A DNA stretch of 28,913 nt from Mycoemilia scoparia (lineage: Eukaryota > Kickxellomycota > Kickxellomycetes > Kickxellales > Kickxellaceae), in contig JANBPU010000200.1 in the NCBI GenBank assembly GCA_027575805.1, positions 1 to 28,913 of the forward strand. The letters are read 5' to 3'. The position numbers and the translations under genes were made by a program. Below the pieces are notes generated by a model. The model did no database searches, was not told the DNA's origin, and saw nothing but the letters and a program-made list of their open reading frames with translations. Shown here piece by piece: positions 10,942 to 21,523 of the stretch; the first letter of the stretch is position 1, and each line of letters starts with the position of its first letter.

Positions 10942-11233
10942 TATGAATAAAACGTGGAGATCTTCCAGCGATGTTGGGGTATACTTAAAGAAAAGTGGAA
11001 AGTCAGATAGAGACAATACAGAAATAAAAATAAACTAAAAATATTTTTTTGAAAAAAGAATAAAAAGTGTTTAAAAGCGCAAGTGGCCACAATTATATTG
11101 GTAAAACCCATAGTTTCATGTAAACTTGTGTTGGTGCAAAATAGTAGCAAAGTATTTTTTTAGAAAATAACCAACAATATTTGCCACTGCATTAAACGAC
11201 ATACTATTGCATATACATATTGATAATACCAAC
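10942..11233. promoter_or_regulatory. Divergent promoter shared by the Rsa3-like and KXD1-like genes
   Basis: A 292-bp AT-rich interval lies between the two start codons, with long A/T runs (around 11025-11060 and 11155-11170) and no clear coding frame. It must contain the 5' UTRs and promoters of both genes. No canonical TATA box stands out. Confidence 0.5.
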
Positions 11234-11674
11234 ATGGAATATGGTGACGAGGCATCAAAAGAAACCAAGCCAAACAGTAGCAAAACACTCATAGGCCGCG
11301 ACGAAACAGCAACTCTCCAAGAAAATGGCTCTGCGCTTGGCCTGCCACAAGTACATTACTTAGCTCATATACTCAAGAAGCAAACTGAATGCATCCAGAC
11401 GGCGCAGGCGACGGTGGATACGCTAGAATATTCTGAGAAAGTAAGCACATATGCTTATGATGTGCTTTCGCAGAGATATGCTCATCACATCTACACATTG
11501 CAACAGACAAGATCAGAGCTCCAGCAGGTATTTACCAAAATCCGCGGGATCAAATCTCGAATTAGCAAGGAGCATCCTGAAATAGCCAAGCGAGTTCAGA
11601 CTCTTCACCATGCTCCTATACAACAGCCACAGCCCCAGCAGCAGCACGAAGAAGATGATCACGCAGATAGTTAA
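11234..11674 (+). CDS. KXD1-like (KxDL family) protein
   Basis: 146 aa from the first ATG (MEYGDEAS); the open frame upstream has only non-ATG codons. Residues about 45-120 are helical: a Tyr/His-containing helix (VLSQRYAHHIYTLQQT) is followed by RSELQQVFTKIRGIKSRI and KEHPE. The order and spacing match KXD1, where a helix with ...HHT-TL-EM is followed by the K-x-D-L motif, then F-RIR-LK-L and a Pro near the end. Here the motif reads R-S-E-L, a conservative change. KxDL proteins belong to BLOC-1/BORC-type complexes that position endosomes, lysosomes or vacuoles. The tail is Gln/Pro then acidic (EEDDHADS). No intron was seen. Confidence 0.65.
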   Translation: MEYGDEASKETKPNSSKTLIGRDETATLQENGSALGLPQVHYLAHILKKQTECIQTAQATVDTLEYSEKVSTYAYDVLSQRYAHHIYTLQQTRSELQQVFTKIRGIKSRISKEHPEIAKRVQTLHHAPIQQPQPQQQHEEDDHADS

Positions 11675-12318
11675 ATCGGCATGACATTGATTTGATATAC
11701 GTCATGCCTATGTAAAGGTGCTTATATTGAAGATCGTATTTTCAGTGTCCCTGGAGCTTGGAGGCATTCCAAGGTCGGATGCTGGAGTAATATTGGCATG
11801 TATGGCGAATTTTAACCTTGAATCAAACCCGAGTTAGCACTAAAAATGGATTACCGCTATAAATGTGAGGATGGCAAGCCATATACGATCTCCCATCGTC
11901 ACATCAACAATATTTCGCAGGACGAAATATGGCCATATGTAAAAGATTAGAGGCTTGGGTGCCAGTCATGTTACCAAGCTAATACAGTATAATAGTCTTG
12001 TCCCAAAAGCTGCGGTGTATCTACTGAATATCTAATGAGCGCCGCTATCATTACTATACTACTGCCTTGCCAACAATAGTTCCTCTACTGTATTTTTACC
12101 CCTATACGGGGAACTCGTAAAGAGAAGGCGGTATCAGGAGAGCGATGTGAAATCGCTGCAACCTACAATGATCTATGGTCCTGTGTCTATTTGCGATTCC
12201 TTTTAGAGTAACCCCCCTATAAATGGGCTCCTCACTTCCTCTCTCTCGCTGTTTTTGACCTCTGCCTTGGTTTCACGAACTTTCTTGGTACAAATCCACA
12301 TATTACATATTTTGAAAA
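11675..12318 (+). other. Intergenic region and promoter before the surface-protein gene
   Basis: No gene of usual size is visible. Just after the KXD1-like stop there is a perfect 8-bp inverted repeat, GGCATGAC/GTCATGCC (11678-11685 and 11701-11708), with a 15-nt loop. A 34-codon frame at 11846-11950 (MDYRYKCEDG...) and short open stretches near 11710-11810 and 12100-12208 look faintly coding but do not join into a recognisable protein. The right end holds a TATAAAT box and a CT-rich stretch leading into the next gene. Confidence 0.5.
12218..12224 (+). promoter_or_regulatory. TATA box of the surface-protein gene
   Basis: TATAAAT within CCCCCC-TATAAAT-GGGCTCC, about 95 bp upstream of the ATG at 12319. 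It is followed by a CT-rich tract (about 12229-12247) likely to lie in the 5' UTR or at the transcription start. This is the clearest core promoter in the window. Confidence 0.6.
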
Positions 12319-12933
12319 ATGCTCTACTATAACCACATATTCATAATTCTTGGTCTCGCCATGTCTGCTGGAGTATCCGCTCATTACAGTATTTTTACGC
12401 CGTTGCCAGTCCCAAGTGCAGGAGCAGGTGTATACAGCCAGCCATTCCCGATGGTTCCCGGAGTCTACTATGAGAGTCCTGTTGGCCCTTTCCCCCCTAG
12501 CAGCTTCGAGATCTCTTTTAGCACTGAGGTTGCCACCAAGTGGATCAGCCCTGCCATTCCCACTCAATTGATGAGCGATAATGCCCAGCTCATAGCATCG
12601 GCAGCAAAAGAGGGAGTTTTTGAGGGAGTAACATCAGGCATTTATGCTGTATTTTCCCCAGAAGTGGCATCAACGGCCGCCTCATTAAATACAGACAAGC
12701 CACACCCACCTGGACACTCGTTGTCAAGCAACATAGGTGAATCCAGGTCGCACAACGACAAGAACCACACAAGTTCTGGCATCGTCAGCAATAGTAGAAA
12801 TAGTAGTAGTAGCAGCAGAAGCAGCAGCTATAGTATCAGTGATAGCGATGAGGGTGGCGCTGAAGCGAGTCTCAAGCACCAAAGCATGCTGGTTCTAGGC
12901 TTGAGCGCTATCATGGCACTTGTTTTTATATAA
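12319..12933 (+). CDS. Secreted, probably GPI-anchored Ser-rich surface protein
   Basis: 204 aa, intronless. The N-terminus is a signal peptide (MLYYNHIFIILGLAMSAGVS, cleavage near residue 21-22). A Pro/Tyr/Phe-rich segment follows (about 23-60), then a mixed helical part (about 60-115) and a Ser/Asn-rich region (about 135-168) with likely O-glycosylation sites and an NHT sequon. The C-terminus has small residues (GGAEAS) and a short spacer, then a hydrophobic tail (MLVLGLSAIMALVFI) ending the protein, the layout of a GPI attachment signal. No known domain is visible, so the function is unknown; cell-wall or plasma-membrane location is inference. It has its own TATA box and probably its own mRNA, although kexin follows in the same direction 476 bp on. 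Confidence 0.8.
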   Translation: MLYYNHIFIILGLAMSAGVSAHYSIFTPLPVPSAGAGVYSQPFPMVPGVYYESPVGPFPPSSFEISFSTEVATKWISPAIPTQLMSDNAQLIASAAKEGVFEGVTSGIYAVFSPEVASTAASLNTDKPHPPGHSLSSNIGESRSHNDKNHTSSGIVSNSRNSSSSSRSSSYSISDSDEGGAEASLKHQSMLVLGLSAIMALVFI

Positions 12934-13409
12934 CCTTTGCTTGTGTTTTCGTAATAGTTTTTGAATAAATCCCATGCATCTTCTTGAACCACGCTCAACA
13001 GGATTGAATTCATCAAATAAGCAAAATAAGAATGTTCGGATTTTTCGCTCAATAGCACAGTGATCTGCTGCTCACTAAAGCTATTTGTTACCAATAGTAG
13101 CAGGCTTATTTCTGAGCTGTGTGATTGTTGCTACTTCTTGGCAGTTCAACACCAACTGTATGATTCAAGCCGCCATTTGTCAAGCCTTTGGCCCTTTTAT
13201 ACCTCTCTCTCCACTTCACCCCTTTACCTTATTTGTTCAACCTGTTGGTGTTTGTTTGCTTATTTGTTTGGCAGTATTGGAAGCTAGGACCACCGGCAAC
13301 CAGCCCTCTCTTTCTCCCAAGTCTACACCCCATACATCGCCATCTGGAATTTCCCTTGTTTACCTTGTTTTATACAAATTAGCATCACGACCAGCTTTAA
13401 AATAATAGC
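12934..13409 (+). other. Spacer between the surface-protein gene and kexin
   Basis: 476 bp with no supported gene. The left end carries the surface protein's AATAAA signal. The right half is pyrimidine-rich (CTCTCTCC and CCCTTTACC-type runs about 13203-13230, again 13300-13310) and has TTTTATAC at about 13195-13202 and TTTTATAC again near 13368-13375, likely part of the kexin promoter and leader. Short open frames in this stretch overlap in several frames and look like chance. Confidence 0.5.
12964..12969 (+). terminator. AATAAA polyadenylation signal of the surface-protein gene
   Basis: An AATAAA hexamer 31 bp past the stop codon at 12933, at the usual distance for a fungal 3' end signal. 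Confidence 0.5.
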
Positions 13410-15953
13410 ATGAGAGTGGGAATTCTCCCGTCCTTAATAATTGCATTCGCGGCTGGAACATGTCTTTCGCATTCAACTGACACCAATAATGTCCATGTAG
13501 CCAATCCTGCAATCGCCAAGCGGTTAGAGCAGACAGCTAGCGAGCAAAAAAGCAAAGCTAGTGGCAGTCCTGCTTCAGAGCCACTGTCGTTTGATGAAAA
13601 GGGCTATGACTACTACAACATCAAGTTCGATAGCACGGATGAAAGCAAAGCTGTTACTTTCGCAAAGAGCGCCAATATGGAGCTAGTTGGACCGCTTGGT
13701 AACCTCCCTCAGTATTTTGTGTTCAGGACGCCATCAAAAGGGGCAGACGGTGGCTTAGCAAAAAGAAGTCTAGAGAACCACCACCTTTCAAAAAGATCAC
13801 AGGCAATTCTGGATCTGTATGGCCCTGAGCATGGCGTTTTATATGTAAACCCAATCCTCAAAAAAAGGCGTCTATTTAAGCGAGACTCCATCATGCCTGC
13901 TCCATCTGTTACTGGAGAAACTACCTCCAACCCATTCGACTACTTGGGCCAAAGAATCGCAAATGGCACATTTAATGATCCAAGGGAATGGACACCGATA
14001 ACCGATCCCCAGTTCAAAAACCAGTGGCATCTCCATAATATACAATACAAAGGCGCCGATGTCAATGTCACTGGGGTGTGGACCCAGGGAATCACAGGCT
14101 ATGGTGTCACTGTCTCGCTAATCGACGATGGGCTGGATTACACCAGCGAGGATCTTTACGAGAGCTTCTTCCTTGAAGGATCATACGATTTTAATGACAA
14201 GACAAAGCTGCCAACACCGCGCCTTTCTGACGATTACCATGGTACTCGTTGTGCTGGTCAAATAGCAGCAGCAAGGAACAATGGTGTTTGTGGTGTTGGT
14301 GTTGCCTACAATGCCCGTGTTTCAGGAATCCGCATGCTTTCGGCAAGGGTAAGCGATGCGGACGAAGCAATTGCTCTTAACTACCGGTACGACAAGAATG
14401 ACATATATTCATGTTCGTGGGGGCCAAATGATGACGGAAAAACTCTTGAGGGACCTTCTCAGGAAATCCTAGATGCCTTCCACAACGGCGTAACCCACGG
14501 TAGAGATGGAAAGGGCAGCATATTTGTATTTGCCACGGGCAATGGCGGAAAAGCTGGTGATAATTGCAACTTTGATGGATACACCAACTCGATATTTACA
14601 ATAAGCATAGGGGCTATCGATCACTTGGAACAACATCCTGTATACTCGGAGGCTTGCAGTGCCCAGCTTGCAGTGACTTATAGCAATGGTCACAACATGG
14701 GTATTGTCACAACCGATATTGGAACAAGGCAGTGCACCAGCCAGCACGGTGGTACATCTGCCGCTGCTCCCTTGGCCGCTGGAATCTATGCGTTGGTTCT
14801 ATCTGTCCGCCCTGACCTGAGTTGGAGAGATGTCCAGCGGCTAACTGTTGAAAACAGCATTCCGATTCAAACCGACGATTCGGATTGGGACAGTGTTGCT
14901 ATGGGCCGAATGTATAACCACAAATATGGATTTGGTAAAATGGATGCATGGCGGTTAGTTGAGGCAGCAAAGACATTCAGGAACGTGGCGCCCCAGACCT
15001 CGCTGAAATCCGAAGTAATTACCGTAGACAAGGAAATTCCTTCAGTAGACAACAATGAAGCAAGAGCAGTTGGAGTCGAATCAAGTCACACATTCACAGA
15101 AGAAGACATAAAAAATGCCAGTCTCAAGCGTCTAGAGCATGTCACGGTTACCGTAAATATTGATGCCAGCTACCGCGGGAATATTGAAGTGCTGCTTGTG
15201 TCTCCATCAGGAAAGGTATCCCAGCTTGCCGCTCCGCGTATATTTGACGGCGACAAAAGTGGTTTTAGAGATTGGACCTTCTCTACAGTAAAGCATTGGG
15301 ACGAAACGCCCCATGGTGAGTGGAAATTGAGAGTCCGTAACAATAGATCAAACTTTACAGGAAAACTAGTAGATTGGAAAATATCGCTATGGGGCGAGAA
15401 CACCGATATACCACTAAAGCCGCAACCCCCAGTTTTGTATCCAGGCATCCCGCCCCGTATTCAAAAAGACCTCAACATCATGTATGGTACGAATTTGACC
15501 TTCCCTAATGGTACCCAAGACAAGATGCCAAGCTTTGACATGAACAACAGCCAAGATGATGACAGCGAAGGACTCAGGTTTACTCTTTTCCAAACCATGT
15601 TAATTTCTATTCTTGCATCCGCGGTTAGTGTCGCTGGTTCATATTTGGGCTACAAGCTGTTGTGTAGGCTTAGAGGTTCTGGGCATAGTGGGTGGCTCAG
15701 TCTGGGCGACAAATCCAAAGATGCCACCGAAATAGGAAGCCGCCAGCACATGAATGATGACAGTGATATAGAAGAGTCATTCGAACTGGGCGAGGTCATA
15801 GTTGCGGAGCCACAGGGAGGATATTCTCGAGTTGATGAGCGCGATGCTCTGAATCCTCACGGTGAGGCTGAACTTGCTTCCAACAAACCACGCAGCGAGG
15901 CCAGCTATGTCCTATATGACGCCGAGGATTCTGATGATGAAAGCAATAACTAG
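13410..15953 (+). CDS. KEX2: Kexin, Golgi pro-protein convertase (subtilisin family S8)
   Basis: 847 aa, one exon. In order: signal peptide (1-20), propeptide with several dibasic sites (KR at 118-119 and 128-129, KKRR at 151-154, LFKR at 155-158, the likely autocleavage point), catalytic domain, P domain (about 525-675), a linker, a transmembrane helix (about 728-750) and an acidic cytosolic tail. The catalytic set is complete: Asp239 (IDDGLDY), His277 (DDYHGTRCAG), oxyanion Asn378 (ATGNGG) and Ser450 (GGTSAAAP), with spacing almost equal to yeast Kex2. CSWGPNDDG is the kexin signature. The tail holds YSRV at 805-808, a possible tyrosine-type Golgi retrieval signal. Kexin cleaves after Lys-Arg or Arg-Arg in secretory precursors in the late Golgi. 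Convergent with the helicase gene. Confidence 0.96.
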   Translation: MRVGILPSLIIAFAAGTCLSHSTDTNNVHVANPAIAKRLEQTASEQKSKASGSPASEPLSFDEKGYDYYNIKFDSTDESKAVTFAKSANMELVGPLGNLPQYFVFRTPSKGADGGLAKRSLENHHLSKRSQAILDLYGPEHGVLYVNPILKKRRLFKRDSIMPAPSVTGETTSNPFDYLGQRIANGTFNDPREWTPITDPQFKNQWHLHNIQYKGADVNVTGVWTQGITGYGVTVSLIDDGLDYTSEDLYESFFLEGSYDFNDKTKLPTPRLSDDYHGTRCAGQIAAARNNGVCGVGVAYNARVSGIRMLSARVSDADEAIALNYRYDKNDIYSCSWGPNDDGKTLEGPSQEILDAFHNGVTHGRDGKGSIFVFATGNGGKAGDNCNFDGYTNSIFTISIGAIDHLEQHPVYSEACSAQLAVTYSNGHNMGIVTTDIGTRQCTSQHGGTSAAAPLAAGIYALVLSVRPDLSWRDVQRLTVENSIPIQTDDSDWDSVAMGRMYNHKYGFGKMDAWRLVEAAKTFRNVAPQTSLKSEVITVDKEIPSVDNNEARAVGVESSHTFTEEDIKNASLKRLEHVTVTVNIDASYRGNIEVLLVSPSGKVSQLAAPRIFDGDKSGFRDWTFSTVKHWDETPHGEWKLRVRNNRSNFTGKLVDWKISLWGENTDIPLKPQPPVLYPGIPPRIQKDLNIMYGTNLTFPNGTQDKMPSFDMNNSQDDDSEGLRFTLFQTMLISILASAVSVAGSYLGYKLLCRLRGSGHSGWLSLGDKSKDATEIGSRQHMNDDSDIEESFELGEVIVAEPQGGYSRVDERDALNPHGEAELASNKPRSEASYVLYDAEDSDDESNN

Positions 15954-16461
15954 CTTTGAAATTAAACATTAACGGGGTTTATAATACTCTAGATACATAC
16001 ACAAACCTATTGTAGCATTCAAGATATCAAAATATAAAACATCATTATTATTTAATAATTCCAGCAAAAAGTTATGTGGAAATACCAACAAAGGGATCAT
16101 TACCTGGCTAATATTCTCACAAACTCAAACCAATTTCATGGCTATCTAGAATATTTTTGACAGTCACCTACTTGTGTTTTTATATGTCAGAATCTCTTTC
16201 AACGATGTACCAGAATAATATCTTGGAAAATAGCCAATGATCAGAAAAATTCTAACTAATATATATATGGGTTATTGGCTGATTTGCAGGAAATACATGA
16301 GAGTGTTCGTCTTTATGCTCCCTTTTGGTGTAAAATTTTCCATTTGGCTGCGATTGCCCCTATAGTAGTTGCCGACTAAAGAGCACCCTTCAAAGGTTAT
16401 GATCCATATTTATTTTCAAGTAAAGCATTTCAAAACATTTAAAATTTTAGGATTCATGGCG
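15954..16461. other. Convergent 3' interval of kexin and the DEAH helicase
   Basis: 508 bp, AT-rich, without a supported gene. It contains both 3' UTRs and a degenerate copy of the MITE-like repeat close to the helicase stop. No clean AATAAA hexamer was assigned for either gene; AT-rich variants such as AATATAAAAC (about 16029) may serve kexin. Confidence 0.5.
16345..16409 (+). mobile_element. Degenerate or truncated MITE-like copy 3
   Basis: Matches the right part of copy 1 in the same orientation: shared blocks are CCATTT, ATTGCCCCTATA, GCACCCTTC-like and TTATGATCCATAT at the end. The left terminal repeat is not clear; ATATGGG at 16265 could be its remnant, which would make the element about 145 bp. 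It lies about 50 bp from the helicase stop codon and so may form part of that gene's 3' UTR. Confidence 0.55.
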
Positions 16462-18855
<2,394 letters not shown>

Positions 18856-18978
18856 TTAGGTAGGTATATATTATTAAAAATAACAAAGCCGGTACAAAAA
18901 GAAAAGCTTCTATTTGGCTTCATGGCCACTTTCTCTTGGCTGTCTCATGAATATATTTAAATACATGAAAATTTGGAT

Positions 18979-18990
18979 TTTATTTTTATT
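18979..18990 (-). terminator. Tandem AATAAA signals of the J-like protein gene
   Basis: On the minus strand the sequence reads AATAAAAATAAA, two adjoining hexamers about 70 bp past the stop of the J-like gene. A short tandem run of ATTAG units lies next to it at about 18995-19013. Confidence 0.5.
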
Positions 18991-19056
18991 GTGAAATTAG
19001 ATTAGATTAGATTTATACAAATTTACTACAAATGCTAAAGCAGTCCTTGTTAAAAA

Positions 19057-20619
19057 TTATAAGATTGGTTCTAAGGTGTGCCACATGTTGTTAGGTAGAG
19101 ACATACTGCTTCTGGTGTTTTCACTGCTTGTCTTATTCGAGCGATACCAGTCAAAAGACTTTGATCTCCCCCTTGCGCTTTTGTTGCCACTTTCCACATC
19201 CTTAAAGCGCTGATCTGAGTCCGAGTAGAGATGGAATCTGATAAAGAGGTCTCCATATTCATTCTTTGTTTTGAATCGTGGCATCCCTTTATTTGAGATT
19301 TTCCCGCAGCACAGTGTAATTGGACCTCTTGGCCCTTTACCGGTGTATTGTTTCTGAGGCACTAGCAAGCTCCCTAGCAGCTCTTTTGGCGGGACCTGGA
19401 CCGCGATTATCTCGTTCCCAAGAAAATTCATGTAAAAGTGACCACCATTTTCGGCTATGCTGTGTCCAAGCTTTATCTCGCAGAATAGATCATCACATAT
19501 CCTACGATAGTTTTTGTTTGGCAATTCATCCAAAACTAGAATTAGTGGACCAACAGTGGATGTGATGCAGCTATCGTGTATTGGCTTGTCCTTGGGGAAA
19601 ACGAGAACCTCATGTCCTCCATCTTTGATGAATATACGGTCGCCGCTTGCCATACCAGAGACATTGACTATATGTTTTCTCTCCACCCATACGCTTCCAG
19701 TGCCACTGCATGTGTTGCAAACATATGGACAGATCAACACATCTCCTAATCCCTGGCAAATGTAGCAAGGAGCGAGGCCTCCTGTGTTGGGTGTCAGCTG
19801 TGGTTGGAAACTGTTGATTCTAGCTTTGGAGGGCCCAGAGAACAGATCTGCGCCATACTCAAACTCATCAATATCGTCACTGCAATCGTCGTCTGTGTCA
19901 ATAAATCCCACCTTCCTGATACGATACTTCTTCATCTTAGGGAAACACGAACTGCAGGGACGGCAGTATGTAAGTGGCGATCTGCCGTTGCAGTCAGGAC
20001 ATACTTTGAGCTGGTGGACCGGGTCAGTTTCGACCATTCCGGTATAAAAGATGTCCTGCCGTAGCTTGAGTGTTGCAACGATTTCGGAATCATGGGCCTG
20101 TTTGCTTTGAATTTCCCCCTGGGTCTTTTGGTCAAATACAATACAATGCTCATAAAAGTCCTGGCAGAGCCTGCTATCCTTTAAGTGCTTTTGGTAGAAC
20201 AATAGCTCTTCATGTAATTTGATGTAGTGATAGTTTTCTTCGCTAGATTGGTTTCCATCTCCAATGATTTTTGACCAATATGGCAGTGTGTCATCAGTGT
20301 CTTTTTGGCTATGACTTTCTAGTTTCTGTTTAAGTTCGCCATGATAGCCCACTTGGCTTCTTTCCTTCAGGAAATATGTTCTGGCCCTTTTCACCCGTGT
20401 GTAAACACTTAACCTTCCTGGATTCGACAACACTTGGTAGGCATGTATCTTCTTTCTGACAGTGACCCTCATTCTTGGATCTTCGGTTGATGCAAGAAAA
20501 GCCCATGGAACGTAGGCACGCTGGAGGTCCTCTTTGGTTGCTGTAGGGGATACACCCAGCCATCCATAGAAATCTATATACCACGGATTTGCACTCTCGA
20601 GCGTCGTTGGTCCTTTCAT
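19057..20619 (-). CDS. Divergent type-I Hsp40 (J-like) protein lacking the HPD motif
   Basis: 520 aa, one exon. Residues about 12-75 fit a J domain (WYIDFYGWLGVSPTATKEDL, AYVPWAFL, IHAYQVLSNPGRLSVY), but where HPD is expected between helices II and III it has about S-T-E-D, so stimulation of Hsp70 ATPase is doubtful. Residues 100-200 are a charged helical insert. A cysteine-rich region at 207-308 keeps parts of four DnaJ zinc-binding pairs (CPDC, CRPCSSC, CYICQG, CNTCSGTG) interrupted by an acidic loop. A C-terminal substrate-binding-like domain follows (about 311-470), with GMASGDRIFIKDGGHE and GDLFIRFHLYSD typical of DnaJ. The architecture is thus DnaJ class A, strongly diverged and without a Gly/Phe linker or a clear targeting signal. 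Partner and location unknown. Confidence 0.8.
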   Translation of the reverse strand: MKGPTTLESANPWYIDFYGWLGVSPTATKEDLQRAYVPWAFLASTEDPRMRVTVRKKIHAYQVLSNPGRLSVYTRVKRARTYFLKERSQVGYHGELKQKLESHSQKDTDDTLPYWSKIIGDGNQSSEENYHYIKLHEELLFYQKHLKDSRLCQDFYEHCIVFDQKTQGEIQSKQAHDSEIVATLKLRQDIFYTGMVETDPVHQLKVCPDCNGRSPLTYCRPCSSCFPKMKKYRIRKVGFIDTDDDCSDDIDEFEYGADLFSGPSKARINSFQPQLTPNTGGLAPCYICQGLGDVLICPYVCNTCSGTGSVWVERKHIVNVSGMASGDRIFIKDGGHEVLVFPKDKPIHDSCITSTVGPLILVLDELPNKNYRRICDDLFCEIKLGHSIAENGGHFYMNFLGNEIIAVQVPPKELLGSLLVPQKQYTGKGPRGPITLCCGKISNKGMPRFKTKNEYGDLFIRFHLYSDSDQRFKDVESGNKSARGRSKSFDWYRSNKTSSENTRSSMSLPNNMWHTLEPIL

Positions 20620-21523
20620 AACAGCAGGCTGAGAAACTTTTTGTTATTCTGTAGCTGTGCAGGTATGTGTACTATCCCAAATCTTGTACTTGAGTGATTT
20701 TTGTGGTTTATATTTGAAAAGGCTACTAATGAAATTCAGCGAAGAGTTAAATAATGATCAGAGATTTAAAGTTAAATGCGACAGTGCTACTACAATGAGG
20801 TATTTATTTATTAATTCTAGGGGTTGCAATACTACCAACTATATTTAAATGAGAATTGATTTAGATGTATCTGGTCTTTGTTAATAAAGGATAATGGCTT
20901 ACATCTGACCAATCCTTTGAAGTAAAGAGGTATCACTGATTTATCTATACCCATTTCCTTTGTGTCAGTACGATTTTAGCGGCTCTCCTTTTGTCATAAT
21001 GGTCTTAGAAACTGCCCAACAGTATTATCTAAATCGAAGTTGACTCAAAATTTTATAATATATATTATACAGAAAAAGATTTACTAAAATAGGCATAGCA
21101 GTTTCCAAGTGTATATCAAAGGTATTGTCATTTAAATGACCGCATCGTTGTAACATGAGAATCGCAACTTGAACAAGCTAAATCTATAACTATTCCAAGT
21201 TATACCAACATATCACACCATTTTTTACAGCTTAAATTATTACATCTCCAATAGTGTCATTGATATCTCCGCAAAACCAACGTATTGTAAAACTTTGATC
21301 TTGTATAAAAGCAAATGTGCAATGAAATGTGATGAATACCATAATTTTTAACTGTCAAGTCAGCAAAAATATTCCAGGCTAACAGACGTAGCACTTCATG
21401 ACCAAAACCATAGCCGTGACTAAAGAGACACTTTGCATATAAAGTTTGCGTTTCTAATAAACTATTTCCATGTTATATTATGTACGAATGGGCTCTAAGA
21501 ATAAACATCGTATTATAGTATAT
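20620..21523. other. AT-rich gene-free interval
   Basis: 904 bp between the 5' end of the J-like gene and the 3' end of uS10m. It is AT-rich and rich in stop codons in every frame. I see no tRNA, no repeat and no exon pair that builds a protein. It should contain the promoter of the J-like gene and the 3' UTR of uS10m. The long empty length is unusual beside the 231-292 bp of nearby spacers. Confidence 0.5.

Noticed and set aside
11846..11950. 34-codon frame MDYRYKCEDG... with neighbouring open stretches
   Set aside because: Could be an exon or gene relic, but no splice model joins the pieces into a recognisable protein; left unannotated as a gene.
12828..13094. 88-codon minus-strand frame between the surface-protein gene and kexin
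   Set aside because: Overlaps the coding end and polyadenylation signal of the surface-protein gene; no domain.
18995..19013. ATTAG tandem units as an internal telomere-like repeat
   Set aside because: Only about three to four units and not the TTAGGG type; a simple AT-rich microsatellite in a 3' UTR.
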